Source: Halorarum salinum (GTDB taxonomy: Archaea; Halobacteriota; Halobacteria; Halobacteriales; Haloferacaceae). From it: a stretch of 64,000 nt of DNA. Under the pieces are notes generated by a model. That model saw only the letters and a program-made list of their open reading frames with translations, did not search any database and was not told where the DNA came from. Positions 33,771 through 42,432 of the stretch are shown piece after piece. Position 1 is the first letter of the stretch, and each line of letters starts with the position of its first letter. The stretch covers positions 1,488,001-1,552,000 of the forward strand of contig NZ_CP058579.1 in the NCBI RefSeq assembly GCF_013402875.1. The letters run 5' to 3'. A program made the translations under genes and the position numbers.

Positions 33771-34511
33771 GTGATCGTCGTCGCCACCGAGGACTTCGCC
33801 CTCTATCACGCCGCGGTCGGAGAGCTCCGCGACCGCGGGGCTACCTTCACCACCGTCGAACCCGGCGCGGACCTGCCCGAGCGCGCGGACGTCGTCGTCT
33901 CGGCGGCCGAGGACGGCGTCTCCTACGAGGACGACGACGTCGAACACGTCACCACGACCGCCGACGACGTTCGGAGCGGCGTGGCCGCCGCCCTCGGCGT
34001 GCTCCGCGGTGGCGACGACCGCCTCGTCCTCGGCGTCGACCCCGGCGAGCGGCCGGGCATCGCGGTGCTCTCGGGCGAGACGGTCGTCGCGGCCTACCAC
34101 GTCCCGGTGGCCGACGCGGTAGAGGCCATCCGCGGGGAGGTCGCGGGCGAACCCGACGCGCTCGTCCGCATCGGCGACGGCGCCCGACTCGAGGGCGCGC
34201 GCATCGTGAACGACCTGGAGGACGTGAGCGTCGAACTCGTCGACGAGACCGGGACCACCCCGTCGCTCGGCGCGGGCGCGACGGGGAAGGGGATGGCCGA
34301 CGTGCTCGCGGCGGTCAACATCGCCGGACGGGAGGGTGACCGCATCGAGACGCGCGACCTCGCTCCCACGCCCGGCGAGATCCAGCGCGTGAAGAACGAG
34401 TCGCGCGAGCGCTCGGACGGCGAGGTGACCATCGGCGAGTCGCTCGCGCGGCAGGTCGCGCTCGGCGACCTCACGCTGGAGGAGGCGCTGGCCGAACAGC
34501 GGGAGGAGTAG
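33771..34511 (+). CDS. RNase H-fold (YqgF/RuvC-like) conserved archaeal protein
   Basis: 246 aa. An N-terminal ~80-residue alpha/beta segment precedes LGVDPGERPGIAVL, a GxDxG first strand of RNase H-like nucleases; later VELVDETGTTPSL and GKGMADVLAAVNIAG resemble the YqgF DE-x-x-TT and D-x-x-AA catalytic signatures. If active it would be a metal-dependent nuclease or resolvase; its divergent neighbour is radB. GTG start with CGGTAAAGCC centred near -28. Function is inference. Confidence 0.7.
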   Translation: MIVVATEDFALYHAAVGELRDRGATFTTVEPGADLPERADVVVSAAEDGVSYEDDDVEHVTTTADDVRSGVAAALGVLRGGDDRLVLGVDPGERPGIAVLSGETVVAAYHVPVADAVEAIRGEVAGEPDALVRIGDGARLEGARIVNDLEDVSVELVDETGTTPSLGAGATGKGMADVLAAVNIAGREGDRIETRDLAPTPGEIQRVKNESRERSDGEVTIGESLARQVALGDLTLEEALAEQREE

Positions 34512-34537
34512 CGACCCGTCCCGACGGCGAAGGCTAG

Positions 34538-34768
34538 CTACTCGTCCCCGACGAACACGGTTTTCACGCGGCTTCCGCACGCCGGGCAGTTCAGCGTCTG
34601 CCACGCGTCGGGGTCGAGTCCGCCCGTCGTCCTCGACCTGACCGCCCGCTCGAGGCCGAACCGCTCGCCGCAGTTGGGACATTCGTAGGCGTCGTCCGTC
34701 CGGGCTTCGTCCCCGGCCCTTCCGTCGTCTCCATCCCCGTTCCCGCCGTCACGCTCCCCGCCGCTCAT
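34538..34768 (-). CDS. Small zinc-ribbon protein following larC
   Basis: 76 aa. After ~28 disordered acidic residues, [16 protein letters not shown] and [18 protein letters not shown] supply two CxxC knuckles. Its ATG overlaps the larC stop (ATGA), so it is in the same transcript. Possibly a metal-handling accessory for the nickel cofactor pathway, or an unrelated zinc ribbon. Confidence 0.75.
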   Translation of the reverse strand: MSGGERDGGNGDGDDGRAGDEARTDDAYECPNCGERFGLERAVRSRTTGGLDPDAWQTLNCPACGSRVKTVFVGDE

Positions 34769-36162
34769 CGCTCGCGGGCGGCCGCCTCGGCGCGGCGCAT
34801 CACCTCGCGGGTCGGGACGCCCGACTCGCGGGCCGCCGCCGCGGCGTCGTCGTACTCGGCGCTCACGTCGTACACCTCGCCGTCGACGTCCGAGGCCACC
34901 TTGACGGCGACGTCGAAGGAGCCTCCCCCGAGTTCGAGTTCGACCGTCTCGAACTCGCGCTCGGCGATCCAGCGGTGGCTCGCGCCGCCCTCCCGCACGC
35001 CGAGGGTGCCGGTCTCCTCGGCCAGTCTGCGGGCGACCGCCTCGGCGTCCTCGGGCTTGCAGACGACCTTCACGAGGTGTCCCGGGCGGGACTTCTTCAT
35101 CGTCGCCGGGAGGACCGCGACGTCGAGCGCGCCGACCTCCCGGAGCGCCCCGTGGAGACCGCCGAGCACCTCCGGCGTCGCGTCGTCGAGGTTCGTCTCG
35201 AGGACCGCGACGTCGTCGCGGACGAGGCCCGCACGGCCGGTCGAGGCCGTGGCGGGTTCGATCTCGCCGCCGTCGGCGGCCTCGCCGACGATGGCGCGGA
35301 GGACGTTCGGTCGGTCCGGGAAGTCGTAGCCACCGGCGCCGTAGCCGGACTCCGCGACGCGGAGCGGCGGCAGGCGGTCGGTCCCGTCGGCGAAGTGTGC
35401 GAGGATGGCCGCGCCGGTCGGGGTGAGCAGTTCGGCGTCGACCGGACCGCCGCGGAGCGACCAGTCGGCCCGCTCGGCGATCTCGACGACCGCGGGGACC
35501 GGGACCGGGTAGACGCCGTGGCTGAACTCGACCTCGCCGTCGCCGGTCGCGAGCGGCGTCGTGACGACGTGCTCCGGCGCGAGGTCCGCGAACAGGAGAC
35601 AGCAGCCGACCACGTCCGCGATGGCGTCGTCCGCGCCGACCTCGTGGAAGTGCGTGTCCGCGAGCGGCTTGCCGTGGACCGAGGACTCGGCCTCGCCCAG
35701 GACCTCGAAGGTCGCGAGCGCGTCCGACTCGACGGGTTCCGGGAGGCCCATCCCCTCCACGAACTCGACGACCTCGGCGTAGGTGCGCTGCGGGCCGTGA
35801 CCCTCCGCGCCGTGGTCGTGATCGTGGCCGTGCGAGCGTCCGTGGCTGTCGTCGTGCGAATGGTCGTGCGAGTGGTGTTCACCGTTTCCGTGGGAGTGGT
35901 CGTGGCCGCGGTAGTGATCGTGTGCGTCGTCGTGCCCGTGTGCCTCCCCGTCCTCCCCGCCGTCGGCCCGCGCCTCGTCGTGGACGACGTGTGCGCGGGT
36001 CGCCGCGATGCCGCACTTCTCGACGGTCTCGAACTCGTAGGTGACCGGCAGCGCGTCCTCGACCGGGTCCAGCACCGCCGGGTCTGCGCCGGCCGCGACG
36101 AGCGCGCCGAGCAACATGTCCCCGGCGGCACCCATCCGGCCGTCGAAGGCGAGCGTTCGCAT
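34765..36162 (-). CDS. larC: Nickel pincer cofactor synthesis protein LarC, single polypeptide
   Basis: LarC inserts Ni into the pincer nucleotide used by lactate racemase (LarA) and relatives. 465 aa: [59 protein letters not shown] and [16 protein letters not shown] are all present, so both LarC1 and LarC2 parts are fused, unlike the frameshift-split bacterial gene. An insertion at about residues 75-122 is extremely His-rich and probably binds or stores nickel. No larA, larB or larE is in the window. The start at 36162 fits the family N-terminus. Confidence 0.94.
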   Translation of the reverse strand: MRTLAFDGRMGAAGDMLLGALVAAGADPAVLDPVEDALPVTYEFETVEKCGIAATRAHVVHDEARADGGEDGEAHGHDDAHDHYRGHDHSHGNGEHHSHDHSHDDSHGRSHGHDHDHGAEGHGPQRTYAEVVEFVEGMGLPEPVESDALATFEVLGEAESSVHGKPLADTHFHEVGADDAIADVVGCCLLFADLAPEHVVTTPLATGDGEVEFSHGVYPVPVPAVVEIAERADWSLRGGPVDAELLTPTGAAILAHFADGTDRLPPLRVAESGYGAGGYDFPDRPNVLRAIVGEAADGGEIEPATASTGRAGLVRDDVAVLETNLDDATPEVLGGLHGALREVGALDVAVLPATMKKSRPGHLVKVVCKPEDAEAVARRLAEETGTLGVREGGASHRWIAEREFETVELELGGGSFDVAVKVASDVDGEVYDVSAEYDDAAAAARESGVPTREVMRRAEAAARER

Positions 36163-36399
36163 ACCCCCACCGAGGGGGCCCGGGGTAAAGGCGGTACCGT
36201 CACGGACGTGTTTCCCCACGGTTCGGAGTCGGCGTCTGCCGCACGTCATCCGGTGACCCGATGCTGTTTTGGGCCCCCGCCCCATACCGTGTCATATCGT
36301 GGCACGCCCCGTCGCGAACGGACGGCGAGTGGCGGTAGCAAAGCACTTAACCGCGAACGTGGCGGACAACCCCCACACGAACACCCCGTCCCCCAACAC

Positions 36400-38625
36400 A
36401 TGAACGAAGTCCAACTCGAAGTTGCGAAAGCCTACCCGAACGACTCGGGGCGCGGCATCGCGCGTCTCGACCCCGACACCCTGCTCCACCTGAAGCTCTC
36501 CCCCGGTGACATCATCGAGATCGAGGGCGCGGAGACGACCGCCGCGAAAGTGTGGCGCGCCGACCGGCAGGACTGGAACACCGACACCGTCCGCATCGAC
36601 GGGTTCACCCGCCAGAACGCCGACGTCGGCATCGGCGAGCGGGTCACCATCCGCAAGGCCGAGGCGACGAAGGCCGAGAGCCTGACGCTCGCTCCCCCCG
36701 AGGAGGCGTCGGTCCAGTTCGGCTCGGACGCGGCGGGCATGGTGAAACGACAGATCCTCAAGCGGCCGGTCGTCGAGCGCGACATCGTCCCCGTGATGTC
36801 GAGCACGAACCACCCGTTCATGCGCTCGCCCGGCCAGGCCATCCCGCTCATCGCGGTCGACACCGAGCCGGAGGGCGTCGTCCTCATCACCGAGGACACC
36901 GAGGTCGAACTCCGCGAGGAGCCCATCTCCGGGTTCGAGAAGACGGGGGGCGGCATCACCTACGAGGACATCGGCGGCCTCCAGGGCGAGATCCAGCGCG
37001 TGCGGGAGATGGTCGAACTCCCGATGAAGCACCCGCAGATCTTCCAGAAACTCGGCATCGAGCCGCCCCAGGGCGTCCTGCTTCACGGCCCGCCCGGCAC
37101 CGGGAAGACGCTGCTCGCCAAGGCGGTCGCCAACGAGACGAGCGCCTCGTTCTTCTCCATCGCGGGCCCCGAGATCATCTCGAAGTACTACGGCGAGTCC
37201 GAACAGCAGCTCCGGGAGATCTTCGAGGACGCGAAGGACGACTCACCGTCGATCATCTTCATCGACGAACTGGACTCCATCGCGCCCAAACGCGAGGACG
37301 TCACCGGCGAGGTCGAGCGCCGCGTCGTCGCCCAGTTGCTGACGATGATGGACGGGCTGGAGACGCGGGGACAGGTCATCGTCATCGCGGCGACGAACCG
37401 CGTCGACTCGGTCGACCCCGCGCTCCGCCGACCCGGCCGCTTCGATCGCGAGATCGAGATCGGCGTGCCGGACGAGTCCGGCCGCAAGGAGGTGCTGCAG
37501 ATCCACACCCGGGGGATGCCGCTCTCGGACGACGTGAACCTCGACCGCCTGGCCGACGAGACGCACGGCTTCGTCGGCGCCGACATCGAGAGCCTGACGA
37601 AGGAGGCCGCGATGAAGGCGCTCCGCCGGTACCTCCCCGAGATCGACCTCGACGAGGAGGACATCCCGCCGAGCCTCATCGACCGGATGATCGTCAAGCG
37701 GAGCGACTTCCACGGGGCGCTCGCCGACGTCGAGCCCTCGGCGATGCGGGAGGTGCTCGTCGAACTCCCGAAGATCACCTGGGACGACGTGGGCGGCCTG
37801 GAGGACCCCAAACAGAAGGTGAAGGAGGCCGTCGAGTGGCCGCTCTCCGACCCCGAGAAGTTCGACCGGATGGGCGTGGAGGCGCCGAAGGGCATCCTGC
37901 TGTACGGCCCGCCCGGCACCGGGAAGACGCTGATGGCGAAGGCCGTCGCCAGCGAGACGAACGCGAACTTCATCTCCGTCAGGGGGCCACAGCTCCTCTC
38001 GAAGTGGGTCGGCGAGTCCGAGAAGGCGATCCGGCAGACGTTCCGGAAGGCCCGGCAGGTCTCCCCGACCATCATCTTCTTCGACGAGTTGGACAGCCTC
38101 GCGCCCAGCCGCGGGCAGGAGATGGGCAACAACGTCTCCGAGCGCGTCGTCAACCAGCTGCTCACCGAGCTCGACGGGCTGGAGGAGATGGGCGACGTGA
38201 TGGTCATCGGCGCGAGCAACCGGCCGGACATGATCGACCCGGCGCTGATCCGCTCGGGTCGGTTCGACCGCCTCGTGATGATCGGCCAGCCGGACGAGGA
38301 GGGTCGCGAGCAGATCCTCAAGATCCACACCGGCGACACGCCGCTGGCGCCCGACGTGAGCCTCCGCGAACTCGCGGAGATCACCGACGGCTACGTCGGC
38401 TCCGACCTGGAGTCGATCGCCCGCGAGGCCGCCATCGAGGCGCTCCGGGAGGACGACGACGCCGAGGAGGTCGGGATGCGACACTTCCGCCAGGCGATGG
38501 AGAGCGTTCGTCCGACGATCACCGACGACATCCTGAGCTACTACGAGGGCGTCGAGGAGCAGTTCAAGGGCGGCGGGACGGACTCGCTGCGCAGGGACCA
38601 GGGCGGCCGGATCGGGTTCCAGTAG
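36400..38625 (+). CDS. AAA+ ATPase CDC48/VAT
   Basis: 741-aa unfoldase, hexameric, which feeds proteins to the proteasome. N-domain residues 1-~180 (double-psi barrel), D1 with Walker A GPPGTGKT at about 230 and Walker [14 protein letters not shown]2 with GPPGTGKT at about 502 and [13 protein letters not shown]; arginine-finger regions [13 protein letters not shown] and [12 protein letters not shown]. Length and order match Thermoplasma VAT. The ATG at 36400 matches the usual MNEVQLEV start. A structured element follows the stop immediately. Confidence 0.97.
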   Translation: MNEVQLEVAKAYPNDSGRGIARLDPDTLLHLKLSPGDIIEIEGAETTAAKVWRADRQDWNTDTVRIDGFTRQNADVGIGERVTIRKAEATKAESLTLAPPEEASVQFGSDAAGMVKRQILKRPVVERDIVPVMSSTNHPFMRSPGQAIPLIAVDTEPEGVVLITEDTEVELREEPISGFEKTGGGITYEDIGGLQGEIQRVREMVELPMKHPQIFQKLGIEPPQGVLLHGPPGTGKTLLAKAVANETSASFFSIAGPEIISKYYGESEQQLREIFEDAKDDSPSIIFIDELDSIAPKREDVTGEVERRVVAQLLTMMDGLETRGQVIVIAATNRVDSVDPALRRPGRFDREIEIGVPDESGRKEVLQIHTRGMPLSDDVNLDRLADETHGFVGADIESLTKEAAMKALRRYLPEIDLDEEDIPPSLIDRMIVKRSDFHGALADVEPSAMREVLVELPKITWDDVGGLEDPKQKVKEAVEWPLSDPEKFDRMGVEAPKGILLYGPPGTGKTLMAKAVASETNANFISVRGPQLLSKWVGESEKAIRQTFRKARQVSPTIIFFDELDSLAPSRGQEMGNNVSERVVNQLLTELDGLEEMGDVMVIGASNRPDMIDPALIRSGRFDRLVMIGQPDEEGREQILKIHTGDTPLAPDVSLRELAEITDGYVGSDLESIAREAAIEALREDDDAEEVGMRHFRQAMESVRPTITDDILSYYEGVEEQFKGGGTDSLRRDQGGRIGFQ

Positions 38626-39033
38626 AACCTCTTTTGCCGGGGGCGCGCTCGCTCGTCGACCCCCCGCAAAACCCGGTGATGCCAAAACGCCGCCCGCTGG
38701 TGCCGACTGCGGTCGGTCAGTCGGCTTCGTTTCCGTCCGGAGCGTTCTCTCGCCGGCCGGTTCCGATCGCGCTCCGCCGGTCCGAGCGATCGGAACGGAC
38801 GGAGCGCACGCTGATCGCTCCTGTACCTCCAGGAGTCCGGCGTGAAACGGCAGTTCTCCGTCTGAGCCCGTGACCCCGCTTGGTAAGTATCGGGACCGTA
38901 TCTCGACGGAATCCGCACCGTAATTCGACGGCAATCCGTGAGTAGGCACATGGCCGAACGCGTCGTTAGGCGGACATAAGATGGCGAAACCGGATTCGCG
39001 ACGGGAGCAGCGTTCGGCGGCATCGACCCGACG
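38626..39033. other. Intergenic region after cdc48
   Basis: 408 bases: the 3' stem motif, unremarkable GC-rich sequence, then a 22/23-bp tandem repeat at 38895-38939 (ACCGTATCTCGACGGAATCCGC, ACCGTAATTCGACGGCAATCCGT) that could be an operator of the next gene, and a possible TATA GACATAAG at 38973-38980. Confidence 0.55.
38631..38672 (+). terminator. 3'-end stem motif after cdc48
   Basis: Six bases past the TAG: TTTTGCCGGGGG ... CCCCCGCAAAA (left about 38632-38643, right 38661-38671) pair over ~11 bp with one bulged C. The same motif follows phoU. Likely marks or shapes the mRNA 3' end. Confidence 0.6.
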
Positions 39034-39600
39034 GTGCTGGTCGCGGTGAACGTGATACTCGCGTCAGCTGGCGGGTTCACCCCGACGCGGCGGGCGATCC
39101 TCGAGCACATCGAGGCCCACCCCGGGGTGCATTTCAGCGAGCTCGTCCGGAACCTCGACGTCGCGTCGGGACAGGTGCAGTACCACCTCCGGAAGCTCCT
39201 GTCGAACGGACAGGTCGCCGAGACGTACCTCTACGGCCGCACTCACTACTACCCCCCCGAGTACGACGCGTGGGAACGGGGCGCGCTCGCGCTCTTCCGC
39301 CGCGAAACGGCGCGGGAGATCCTGCTCCACCTCCTCGAACGCGGGCCGTCGACGCCGCGGGACGTGGTCGGGAGCCTCGACATCGCCCGGAGCACGCTCG
39401 AGTGGCACCTCGAGCACCTCGTCGAACAGGGACTGGTGGACAAGGAGTACGACGGCGGGAACGGCGTCGTGCTGACGGTGGCGCACCCGCAACGAACGGT
39501 GCAGCTGTTGACCGGGGTGATCCCCTCCGCGTCCGATCAGCTCGTGGACCGGTTCCTCAGGTTCGTCGACCAGTTGTTCGCCGGCGGTGACGGCTCTTGA
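39034..39600 (+). CDS. Double winged-helix transcriptional regulator
   Basis: 188 aa with two winged-helix modules: residues ~15-70 (RRAILEHIEAHPGVHFSELVR, QVQYHLRKLLSNGQV) and ~88-145 (REILLHLLERGPSTPRDVVG, STLEWHLEHLVEQGLV). Haloarchaeal relatives lie next to small membrane proteins as here. GTG start; the frame has no earlier initiation codon after a stop at 38977. It may bind the tandem repeat at 38895-38939. Confidence 0.8.
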   Translation: MLVAVNVILASAGGFTPTRRAILEHIEAHPGVHFSELVRNLDVASGQVQYHLRKLLSNGQVAETYLYGRTHYYPPEYDAWERGALALFRRETAREILLHLLERGPSTPRDVVGSLDIARSTLEWHLEHLVEQGLVDKEYDGGNGVVLTVAHPQRTVQLLTGVIPSASDQLVDRFLRFVDQLFAGGDGS

Positions 39601-39642
39601 GCGCCGGAAGCTCCCCGCGAACGCTTACGATTTAACACGGAT

Positions 39643-40014
39643 ATGCGAGTACTCGGTACCACGCCGATGGGGCCGTCAACGCGGACGCTACAGCTCGGGG
39701 CCGACTGGATAGATCCGGGGTACTCGCCGTTGCTCACCGCGACGATCCTCCTGGCGGGGCTCGGCACGACGATGCTCTTTCTCGTCAGCGTGGTCGCGTA
39801 CCGGCAGCGACGGACCTCCCGGTACCTGCTCGTCGCGGTGGCGCTCGCCGCGCTCGTGGTTCGCACGGGGATCGGACTCGGAACGATGCTCGGGTTCGTC
39901 CCGATGACGGTCCACCATCTCGCCTCCCACAGCCTGGACTTTCTCATCGCCGCGGCGATCCTGTACGCCGTGTACCGGAGCGGCCCCGACGTGGAAACGC
40001 TCCCCGCCGAGTGA
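39643..40014 (+). CDS. Three-helix membrane protein (DUF7471-like)
   Basis: 123 aa, helices at about residues 27-50, 58-82 and 86-110; H-x-LASHSLDF in the last one. The pattern resembles the haloarchaeal DUF7471 group seen downstream of winged-helix regulators, from memory. An alternative ATG at 39667 is better spaced from the AT-rich GATTTAACAC. Probably co-regulated with the preceding regulator; function unknown. Confidence 0.7.
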   Translation: MRVLGTTPMGPSTRTLQLGADWIDPGYSPLLTATILLAGLGTTMLFLVSVVAYRQRRTSRYLLVAVALAALVVRTGIGLGTMLGFVPMTVHHLASHSLDFLIAAAILYAVYRSGPDVETLPAE

Positions 40015-40123
40015 CGGCCGCGCCGAGCGGACGCGCCCGTCGCCGTGGGACCCCGCCGTGGGACCCCGTCGGATCGGCCGAAAAGCGACGTCGGCGCGGC
40101 GAGCACTCCACGGTGTGGCGCCC

Positions 40124-40795
40124 TCAGCGTCGTAGGCGGAGCGCACCGACGACCAGCACGGCGGCGATCACGGCGGCCGCGACTCCGACGTCGGCGCCGG
40201 CGAGCAAGCCCGCCCGGTCGGTCCCGTCGTCGGGACCGTCGCCCCGGACGTCGTTCTCGTTCCCGTCGGTTCCCGACTCGCCTTCGCTGCCCGCGGCCGA
40301 CTCGGTCCCGTCGTCGCCGTCCGGTGCCGACTCGGTCCCGTCGTCGTCGGTCTCGTCGGCGTCACCGGGGTACTCGAGGTCGGCCCGGTCGTGGACCTCC
40401 TTCTCGAAGTGGGTGTGGATCTCGGTCCCGTCGAGACTGCCTTCCACGTGGACGACGTACTGCCCGGGTTCGGTGAAGACGACCGCCGCCTCGTACACGC
40501 CCGGTTCGCCGTGACGCTCGCTCACGTTCAGCGGCGTCTTCTCCCCGCCCGCGCCCTGGACGGACACCTGCAGCGTCCCCGCCTGTCCGTCGACCGGTTC
40601 GTCGGTCTCGTTGTCCAGTATTTCGAGCGTCAGCCGCGTCCGTTCGTCGGTGATGACCGGTTCGTCCGCCGCGCCGAAGGTCAGATCGTAGCCCTCCACG
40701 GTTTGCTCCTCGTGTGCCAGGGCCGGACCGGCGGCGCCGACCGCCAGCACCACGACCAGACAGAGCGCGACGAGCGACCTCTGTTGTCTTGTCAC
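40124..40795 (-). CDS. Secreted/membrane-anchored YtkA/FixH-like beta-domain protein
   Basis: 223 aa: signal peptide (LVALCLVVVLAVGAAGPALAHE), a beta-sandwich domain up to about residue 140 with VITDERTRLTLEILDNETDEP and GVYEAAVVFTEPGQYVVHVEG (YtkA/FixH-like), an Asp/Glu/Ser/Gly linker, and a C-terminal anchor (VAAAVIAAVLVVGALRLRR). Thus an externally exposed, C-terminally anchored domain, possibly a copper-site chaperone type; not shown. AT-rich CCGAAAAATCGG lies near -27. Confidence 0.72.
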   Translation of the reverse strand: MTRQQRSLVALCLVVVLAVGAAGPALAHEEQTVEGYDLTFGAADEPVITDERTRLTLEILDNETDEPVDGQAGTLQVSVQGAGGEKTPLNVSERHGEPGVYEAAVVFTEPGQYVVHVEGSLDGTEIHTHFEKEVHDRADLEYPGDADETDDDGTESAPDGDDGTESAAGSEGESGTDGNENDVRGDGPDDGTDRAGLLAGADVGVAAAVIAAVLVVGALRLRR

Positions 40796-41124
40796 GCACT
40801 AACGTTCGCCGATTTTTCGGAAGACGGTTCTGGTCGGACTCTAGAAGCGAGGTCGTCGGGCGCGAACCCGGCCGTTCGGCGGTCTCCCGGCGGAACGCAC
40901 GCTTCCCGGCCGCGCCCGACCGGACGCGTTCGCCATCGGGCGCGCTTGCGCGATCGCCCTCGGGAACGGCGGTGGCAGCGTCGTCGCCGCTCCGAAGCCG
41001 TGGTGGGAACGTCGAACCCGCGGGAGCGGGGTCCGCGGGAGGTCCGACGCGACCGACCGCGTACGAAGGGGACCCGCCATCGCCGGGGGCGGACGACGCC
41101 AGCGGCGGTACCGCGAGCGAGGGA

Positions 41125-41340
41125 GGCGTGGCGGAGCCACGCCGACCGTGACCGGAGGATCGGGGCTCGCGGCCTTTTGGCACTGACGAGCGGAGCTCGT
41201 CTTGCGGCCAGAAACCGACGGGTTCTGGCAGCATTACGGGAAATCTTCGATCTCCCGTCAGCAGTGGGATTCCAGCGGAATCCCACAGCACGAACGGTTT
41301 TGCGGGGTTCGACGAACGCGGGCGGCGTAGCCGCCCGCGT
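41125..41340. repeat. Array of six trinucleotide-loop hairpins
   Basis: Arms and loops in order: GGCGTGGC/GGA/GCCACGCC (41125-41143); GACGAGC/GGA/GCTCGTC (41185-41201); CCAGAAACC/GAC/GGGTTCTGG, one mismatch (41208-41228); ACGGGAAATC/TTC/GATCTCCCGT, one mismatch (41236-41258); GTGGGATTCC/AGC/GGAATCCCAC (41264-41286); ACGCGGGCGGC/GTA/GCCGCCCGCGT (41316-41340). The last sits inside an outer stem TTTTGCGGGG (41298-41307) / CCCCGCAAAA (41350-41359) adjoining the phoU stop. Confidence 0.85.
41147..41165. repeat. 19-bp direct repeat, left copy
   Basis: CGTGACCGGAGGATCGGGG, identical to 42352-42370; the two copies flank phoU and its hairpin array. Confidence 0.85.
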
Positions 41341-41369
41341 GAGGAGGACCCCCGCAAAAGAGGTCCGTT

Positions 41370-42044
41370 CTAGTAGATGAGTTCGTCGTCGTTCTCGAGC
41401 ATGTAGAGGGTACGGGCGGCGATGTTGACCGCGTGGTCGCCGACCCGCTCCAGGTCCCGGATGGTGAGGAGCAGGCGGGAGACGTCCGCCATGATGTCCT
41501 CGACGTCCTCCTCCGAGTCGACGCCCTCGCGCTGGATGAGGTCGCGGACGACCGCGGAACTGGCCTCCTCGCACATCGCGTCGACGTCGTCGTCGGCCTC
41601 CGCCACCTCGTAACAGGCGGCGGTGTCCTCGTCGGCGTAGGCGTTCATCGCGTCCTCCAGCATGTCGAGAGTCGCCTCGCCGATGCGCTGGACGTCCACG
41701 TCCGGGAACACGTCGCGCTGGGCCTCCAGCGTGTACCCCCCGAGGTTCGTCGCGAGGTCGCCGATGCGCTCGAGGTCGGTGATGATCTTGAACGACGCCG
41801 CGATGAAGCGCAGGTCGCCCGCCACCGGCTGCTGGAGCGCCAGGAGGTCGACGCAGTCCTGTTCGAGTTCGAGGTAGAGCCGGTTCACCTCGGCGTCCTC
41901 CTCGATGACGCGGTTGGCGAGCTCCTCGTCCTTCTGTTCGAGCGCGTCCATCCCCATCCGCAGGCGCTCGGCGACGAGTTCGCTCATGTAGAGCACGTCC
42001 TCTCGAAGCTCCGCGAGGCGTTCCTGGTACTGTTTCCGGGGCAT
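41370..42044 (-). CDS. phoU: PhoU-type phosphate uptake regulator
   Basis: 224 aa from MPRKQYQERLAELRED; two PhoU three-helix repeats (E-x-x-L-D-A-x-x-x-D motifs, FIAASFKIITDLERIGDLATN and LLLTIRDLERVGDHAVNIAA, carrying the metal-binding E/D residues). Modulates the Pst transporter. A longer reading from ATG 42089 exists, but TATA-like CGTGTAAGCGTT centred 27 nt before 42044 favours this start and suggests a promoter separate from pst. Followed at once by the structured 3' element. Confidence 0.92.
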   Translation of the reverse strand: MPRKQYQERLAELREDVLYMSELVAERLRMGMDALEQKDEELANRVIEEDAEVNRLYLELEQDCVDLLALQQPVAGDLRFIAASFKIITDLERIGDLATNLGGYTLEAQRDVFPDVDVQRIGEATLDMLEDAMNAYADEDTAACYEVAEADDDVDAMCEEASSAVVRDLIQREGVDSEEDVEDIMADVSRLLLTIRDLERVGDHAVNIAARTLYMLENDDELIY

Positions 42045-42432
42045 ACCCGAACTGTCGTCGGGCGGCGTGTAAGCGTTGCCCTCGGTCACCCCCTTCGGGT
42101 ACGGGACTCACACGGGGGCTCCGGAGGTCACGGGCGGGCGATTCGAGGTCCGACCGGGCTCGGGACGTCGCCGACTGGCCGCTGGTTTCGTCGGTCGACG
42201 CGCGAGCGGAACGGGACGCGGACGGGAAAACGAGCGTGACCGGATCGTGGAACTGGAGGAGAGACCGGAAGCGGGACCGGGGGAGACCTGGTCAGGAGCG
42301 ACTGGGGGAGACCAGATCAGGAAGCGGTACTGGAGGAGGCGGATCGGGAAACGTGACCGGAGGATCGGGGTGAGAACGGGATCGGAATCGACGGGCCCCT
42401 CCCGCCCGGATCCGACGACGGCGTCCGCCCGG
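42045..42432. other. Spacer between pstB and phoU with purine-rich repeats
   Basis: 388 bases. Contains the phoU promoter (42066-42077), two GGGGGAGACCWGRTCAGGA repeats at 42279-42297 and 42304-42322, further GGA/GGG runs, and the right copy of the 19-bp direct repeat at 42352-42370. No gene supported. Confidence 0.6.
42352..42370. repeat. 19-bp direct repeat, right copy
   Basis: Exact match to 41147-41165, same orientation, 1205 bp apart, flanking phoU. Confidence 0.85.

Larger units (their letters stand above)
40796..41369. other. Long gene-free region with hairpin array
   Basis: 574 bases. 40810-41120 shows only biased GC sequence. 41125-41359 is densely structured (listed separately). 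Frames crossing it are low complexity and interrupted by the inverted repeats; no gene is supported. Confidence 0.6.

Noticed and set aside
40792-42111. 439-codon minus-strand frame spanning the hairpin array and phoU
   Set aside because: It runs through perfect hairpins as Arg/Pro/Gly-rich sequence and is out of frame with phoU; no protein features.
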